Below, piece by piece: positions 15,619 to 19,012 of a DNA stretch of 19,012 bases. The position numbers and the translations under genes were made by a program. Under the pieces are notes generated by a model. The model did not search any database and was not told where the DNA came from. It saw only the letters and a list, made by a program, of their open reading frames with translations. Source of the DNA: Discostella pseudostelligera (lineage: Eukaryota; Bacillariophyta; Thalassiosirophyceae; Thalassiosirales; Thalassiosiraceae); contig JALLBK010000318.1 in assembly GCA_036940085.1 (NCBI GenBank), forward strand, positions 1-19,012. The letters run 5' to 3'. How positions within the stretch are numbered: the stretch's first letter is position 1; the number at the start of each line of letters is the position of its first letter.

Positions 15619-17844
15619 ATGAAGATGTCGTTGCTGATGCGACGCAAGCCGGTTGGCAGTGCTTCCCATTTCCATCGAGTCATCATCTCCCACCAATGTC
15701 GAAATGATTATCACCGCCAATCCGATATCATCTCCGCCACCGTCAGATTTGTCAGTCGACGGGCTCTCTCGTCCTTACCCAATAATAATGGCAATGGCAC
15801 CAACAGCGACAACGAGTCATCATCTGCAACAGCAACAACTTCTTCGAGCGCCAAACCCGAAAAAGAAGACCATTGGGACGAAAAAAAGGTCACTGGGTAC
15901 TTTGGTCACAATTTCCCAGACTTTATTGAGAAATGGAATCGTACTCGTTTCCGATATGTTGGCTATGGTTTGGTGGCGTCAACCTCCGCTTTTGCACTTG
16001 GATCAGCCTACCTATTTGAATTGTCTGCATTGCCCATCGCACCCACATTATTCATGGGAGCACTCACCACCACATATTGGACGGTCGGTCTCAATGATGT
16101 ATCCCAAAAGAGTCATGCCGTGCGGAGGAATTATCCAGTGATTGGGAACGTTCGATACATACTCGAAACGATACGACCGGAGATTCGACAATATCTAGTT
16201 GAGGCGGATACTGAGGGCAAACCATTGGATAGGATGGCTCGCTCACTGGTCTATCAACGCGCGAAGAATGTCGATGATACGTTAGCATTTGGGACACGAC
16301 GAGATGTTTACGCTCCACGGTACGAATGGGCATGTCATTCCATGTTTCCAAAGCCTCCAATACCACCGGATGATGCGATGACTTGGAATTCAGATCAGCC
16401 ACGGAGGAGGGTATGGATTGGTACAGCAGAGTTTGGGACGACGAAACCATATTCGGCAAGCTTGTTGAATGTAAGCGCGATGAGTTATGGTGCTATTAGT
16501 GATAATGCGATACTGGCGTTGAGCGCCGGTGCAAAAATGGGACACTTCTATCATGTGAGCATCTTGATACGAAAGGATATGCTAATGTTTTGCATCATCT
16601 TCTCTCTCATCTCTCACTCATCATCAACTCCTTGTTGAATCATTCACCAAAGAATACTGGAGAGGGAGGAGTCTCCCTATCGCACAGAAAAGGAGGAGGG
16701 TCATTGGTGTGGAATGTTGGGACGGGATACTTTGGGTGTGGCATCACATTGTCCGACGGCAAACGTGTTTTTGATGATGAATTATTTCAAGCGACCATTG
16801 ATGAGAATCCAACAATCCGCATGATAGAAATTAAGCTATCGCAAGGTGCAAAGCCGGCCCACGGAGGTATACTGCCAATGGCCAAGATCACATCTGAGAT
16901 CGCTGAGGCACGCAAGCTCAAGTATCCAGCCACGTCTGACTGTCATAGTCCTTCGAATCACTCCTCCTTCAACGATCATGTCGGATTGATTGAATTCATT
17001 GTGCGGCTGAGAGAATTGAGTGGTGGATTGCCAGTGGGGATTAAGCTTTGTGTCGGTGATCCAAGGGACATTGCTCTTTTGGTCCATGCCATGGTTGATA
17101 TGGAGAATGGCCCCGATTTCATAACAGTAGATGGCGGTGAGGGTGGAACCGGAGCTGCTCCGCCAGAGTACAGCAATGCAATTGGCTCACCATTGGAGGA
17201 GGGGCTGGCTGTGGTTCGCAACTTCCTCACTGGTGCTGGAGTTCGTCAGAAAGTAAAAATCATTGCGTCTGGAAAGGTAACGAGCGGGTTTTCGTTGGTG
17301 CGGACACTGGCATTGGGCGCCGATCTCACGTGTGCGGCACGTGCCTTTATGCTATCCTTGGGATGCATCCAGGCATTGAAATGCAATTCGAACAAGTGTC
17401 CGACGGGCATTGCTACTCAGAACAAGGAGCTGCAATATGGACTCGATCCAGCTGAAAAGTCATATCGCGTTTACAATTTCCAACGAAAGACGATGGATGC
17501 CGCGGCAGAGATCATTGGAACAATTGGCCACGATCAGTTCTCGAGCATTAGTGGTGAGTTCTAATAGTAGTCTTTTCTTTCCTTTCATGTCGAGATTTCG
17601 TTAGATCCTGACATACTTCTTCCCATTATGCTGGACATCCTACATCACATCATTCCCCTCTCGTAATTCAGCTAATGACATCATGCGACGACATACGGAG
17701 CGGGAGGTGATGACCCTTGAGCACTACTTGCCAAGCGTTGAGCCAGAATCCTTACTTCGAGGCATTGGCCCGAAGCCCCTCCAGGAAATGTGGGATGGCA
17801 CGGCAAAGGGTGGGGCGCGCGGCGCTATTCGCTGGATCTATTAG
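15619..17844 (+). CDS. FMN/[3Fe-4S] glutamate-synthase-like protein, three exons
   Basis: Spliced CDS 15619-16554, 16653-17553, 17672-17844 gives 669 aa (ATG at 15619; a second Met two codons later). Residues 1-50 are Arg/Ser-rich with few acids, like a mitochondrial presequence. Two hydrophobic stretches follow at about 113-133 and 137-156, as in bacterial single-domain relatives. The FMN-binding glutamate-synthase barrel (about 220-610) shows FGTRRDVY (224-231), PYSAS, NVSAMSYGA, NTGEGG across the first junction, KLSQGAKPAHGG (373-384), GGEGGTGAAP (473-482), SGKVTSGF and C550-x5-C556-x4-C561, the [3Fe-4S] ligand pattern. The glutaminase (class II amidotransferase) domain of true GltB is absent, so glutamate synthesis from glutamine is not assured; the actual substrate is unknown. 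Exon 3 encodes the last 57 residues. Confidence 0.9.
16555..16652 (+). other. Intron 1 of the glutamate-synthase-like gene (98 nt)
   Basis: Donor GTGAGC after GHFYH, pyrimidine-rich CTTCTCTCTC tract and acceptor CACCAAAG. Phase 0. Splicing creates FYH-NTGEGG, the conserved glutamate-synthase motif, while read-through stops at 16638. Confidence 0.92.
17554..17671 (+). other. Intron 2 of the glutamate-synthase-like gene (118 nt)
   Basis: Donor GTGAGT after SSIS plus one base (phase 1), pyrimidine-rich tract, acceptor CTCGTAATTCAG. The next exon continues ANDIMRRHTEREVMTLEHYL to a TAG at 17842. Confidence 0.88.
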
Positions 17845-18147
17845 AAGGGTATAGGCGCTCATCATCCACCAAACATGCTCCTTTTGTTCCAATACCTTAT
17901 GATACACAACATTCGATAAAAATAATCTGTGTGATACTGTAATCCTTGCTGCAGCTGATTGATATGTAATAACTACTAAATTGAATAACAACCCTTTTGG
18001 TACAATTGCAAAGCGCCTCCTACCGCAGGACCGTCTTTGTGCAGCTACGAATCTTCAGGCGATCCTGCCGCGAGTGCTTGCACATCGGCCCGCTACAGCA
18101 GCTATCTACCTAGCAACCAACGACGGTATGTGCACACATGACCAATC
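17845..18147. other. Convergent intergenic region
   Basis: 303 bp between two stop codons. The left half is AT-rich and probably the 3' UTRs. The right half (18010-18125) is GC-richer, and a + strand frame is open from 17963 to a TAA at 18157, overlapping the methyltransferase stop tail to tail. That frame lacks an early ATG and has no recognisable domain, so it is not called as a gene. Confidence 0.45.
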
Positions 18148-19012
18148 CTATCGGTAATCCTTCAACGCGCTTACAACTTTCTTCATGTGCATTGGCCTGC
18201 TACCGCAACAACCACCGATGATATCTGCACCTGCCTGGGCCCATTCACACGCAAATTTTGCATAGACCTCCGGCAGCATGTAACCCTCCTCATCATATTC
18301 CATGGAACATGAATCCGCTGTATTTGTTTGTTGTTCCGCAGTACAATCCTCTCCTAATGAGTTAATCCACTCCGATGTCGTTGTTTTGAAGCAATTCCCG
18401 TAGGCACAAACCTTAATGTTCGCCCCTTCTGTGAATTGTGTGAGCATTGGGACGGCCTTTGATATTGCTCGTGGTGTTGAGCAGTTGACCCCTATTGCTT
18501 CGAGCGGAAGATTAAGATTAGTAGCCTCCTCGATGATAGATACGCATGCCGCCTCCAGCAGTTCGTCGGATCGAAGCATTGTGGGTTGATCATCATGTAT
18601 CGTAAATGACATCCATATTGGTGGAATAATAATACGCTTCTCCATCTTCTGATTCTGGATATTATGTAATGAACGAAGAATTGCTTGTGCCTCTCGAATT
18701 GTAGATAATGTCTCCGCCAAAAGAATATCGACATTGCAATCCAGTAGAGTGGATAGAATTTGTGTGTAGTCTGATATGAGATGGTCGAAAGATGACGGAA
18801 CTAGATTTGAGAAGTAGCACTCCGTAAGTGGAGGTATACATCCTGCAATTTTCTTAGTATTCCGATGTCTCTCTCCAATGACATTGTTGTAGGTGGCAAC
18901 TGCAGCTCTTGCCCGATCCACCGAAGCCGAAATTAATTGTGATGCATGGAACCTTGCCTGCACGACGTCGGTTGCGAGGCCACTATCAATCATCCTTTGT
19001 GGAACCTGGGAT
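18148..19012 (-). CDS. Homocysteine S-methyltransferase, 5' end outside window
   Basis: The frame is open from the right edge to TAG at 18148 and gives about 287 residues. An internal ATG at 18993 is not the start, because the frame continues upstream without a stop and the N-terminal part of the barrel (the DGGLGT-like region) is missing. Family members transfer a methyl group, typically from S-methylmethionine, to homocysteine to make methionine in the cytosol. Seen motifs are AGCIPPLTE, LLAETLSTIREA, WMSFTIHD, GVNC (18481-18492) and GGCCGS (around 18202-18216); these three Cys are the zinc/homocysteine ligands of the family. An acidic, Ser/Thr-rich insertion (EDCTAEQQTNTADSCSMEYD) lies between the Cys motifs. 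Methyl donor is inferred. The 3' end converges on the glutamate-synthase-like gene. Confidence 0.9.
   Translation of the reverse strand, partial: SQVPQRMIDSGLATDVVQARFHASQLISASVDRARAAVATYNNVIGERHRNTKKIAGCIPPLTECYFSNLVPSSFDHLISDYTQILSTLLDCNVDILLAETLSTIREAQAILRSLHNIQNQKMEKRIIIPPIWMSFTIHDDQPTMLRSDELLEAACVSIIEEATNLNLPLEAIGVNCSTPRAISKAVPMLTQFTEGANIKVCAYGNCFKTTTSEWINSLGEDCTAEQQTNTADSCSMEYDEEGYMLPEVYAKFACEWAQAGADIIGGCCGSRPMHMKKVVSALKDYR

Noticed and set aside
18991..18993. Internal ATG as start of the homocysteine methyltransferase
   Set aside because: The frame stays open upstream to the window edge and the family needs about 60 more N-terminal residues.
1..19012. CRISPR array, transposon, tRNA or rRNA
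   Set aside because: No regular spaced repeats, no transposase, integrase or reverse-transcriptase motifs, no terminal inverted repeats and no cloverleaf-like sequence were noticed.

Overview
The window looks like a piece of a compact nuclear genome from a stramenopile alga, most likely a diatom. That is inference. It rests on long, mostly intronless ORFs, a few short GT-AG introns (47 to 122 nt), short intergenic spaces, a bipartite plastid-style leader with a Phe after the predicted cleavage point, homopolymeric Ala/Glu/Pro/Gln tracts, and a full set of eukaryotic families. All starts given here are ATG. Two long frames that open upstream on GTG or TTG were trimmed to their first plausible ATG.

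Layout, left to right: (1) the 3' end of a + strand gene, perhaps DUF1990-like, ending at 164; (2) a 1249-aa SET1/MLL-type histone methyltransferase on the - strand with a CDCA7-like zinc-finger module; (3) a 515-bp divergent promoter region with repeated E2F-like motifs; (4) a + strand Omega-like glutathione S-transferase with a plastid-type leader, converging at 74 bp on (5) a five-exon - strand gene (about 1758 aa) that I assembled from four separate open frames: C2, C1, C2, membrane segment, C2, second membrane segment, PH-like domain, resembling MCTP-type membrane-tethering proteins; (6) a 266-bp divergent promoter; (7) a + strand PRP5/DDX46 spliceosomal DEAD-box helicase carrying DECD in motif II; (8) a 729-bp intergenic stretch with short repeats, a hairpin and a third copy of the E2F-like 13-mer; (9) a three-exon + strand FMN/[3Fe-4S] glutamate-synthase-like protein (669 aa) with no amidotransferase domain; (10) the 3' part of a - strand homocysteine S-methyltransferase running off the right edge.

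The genes do not form an operon or pathway. They are neighbours arranged as divergent and convergent pairs: chromatin (SET), redox (GST), membrane contact or lipid signalling (C2/C1/PH), splicing (PRP5), and N/C1 metabolism (glutamate-synthase-like, homocysteine methyltransferase). I see no mobile element, CRISPR array, tRNA or rRNA.

The observations most worth checking are the His-to-Ala change in the NHSC motif of the SET domain, its fusion to a 4CXXC zinc finger, the C2/C1/C2/TM/C2/TM/PH architecture with a Cys replacing a zinc-ligand His, DECD plus PARELA in PRP5, and short motifs shared between the intergenic regions.
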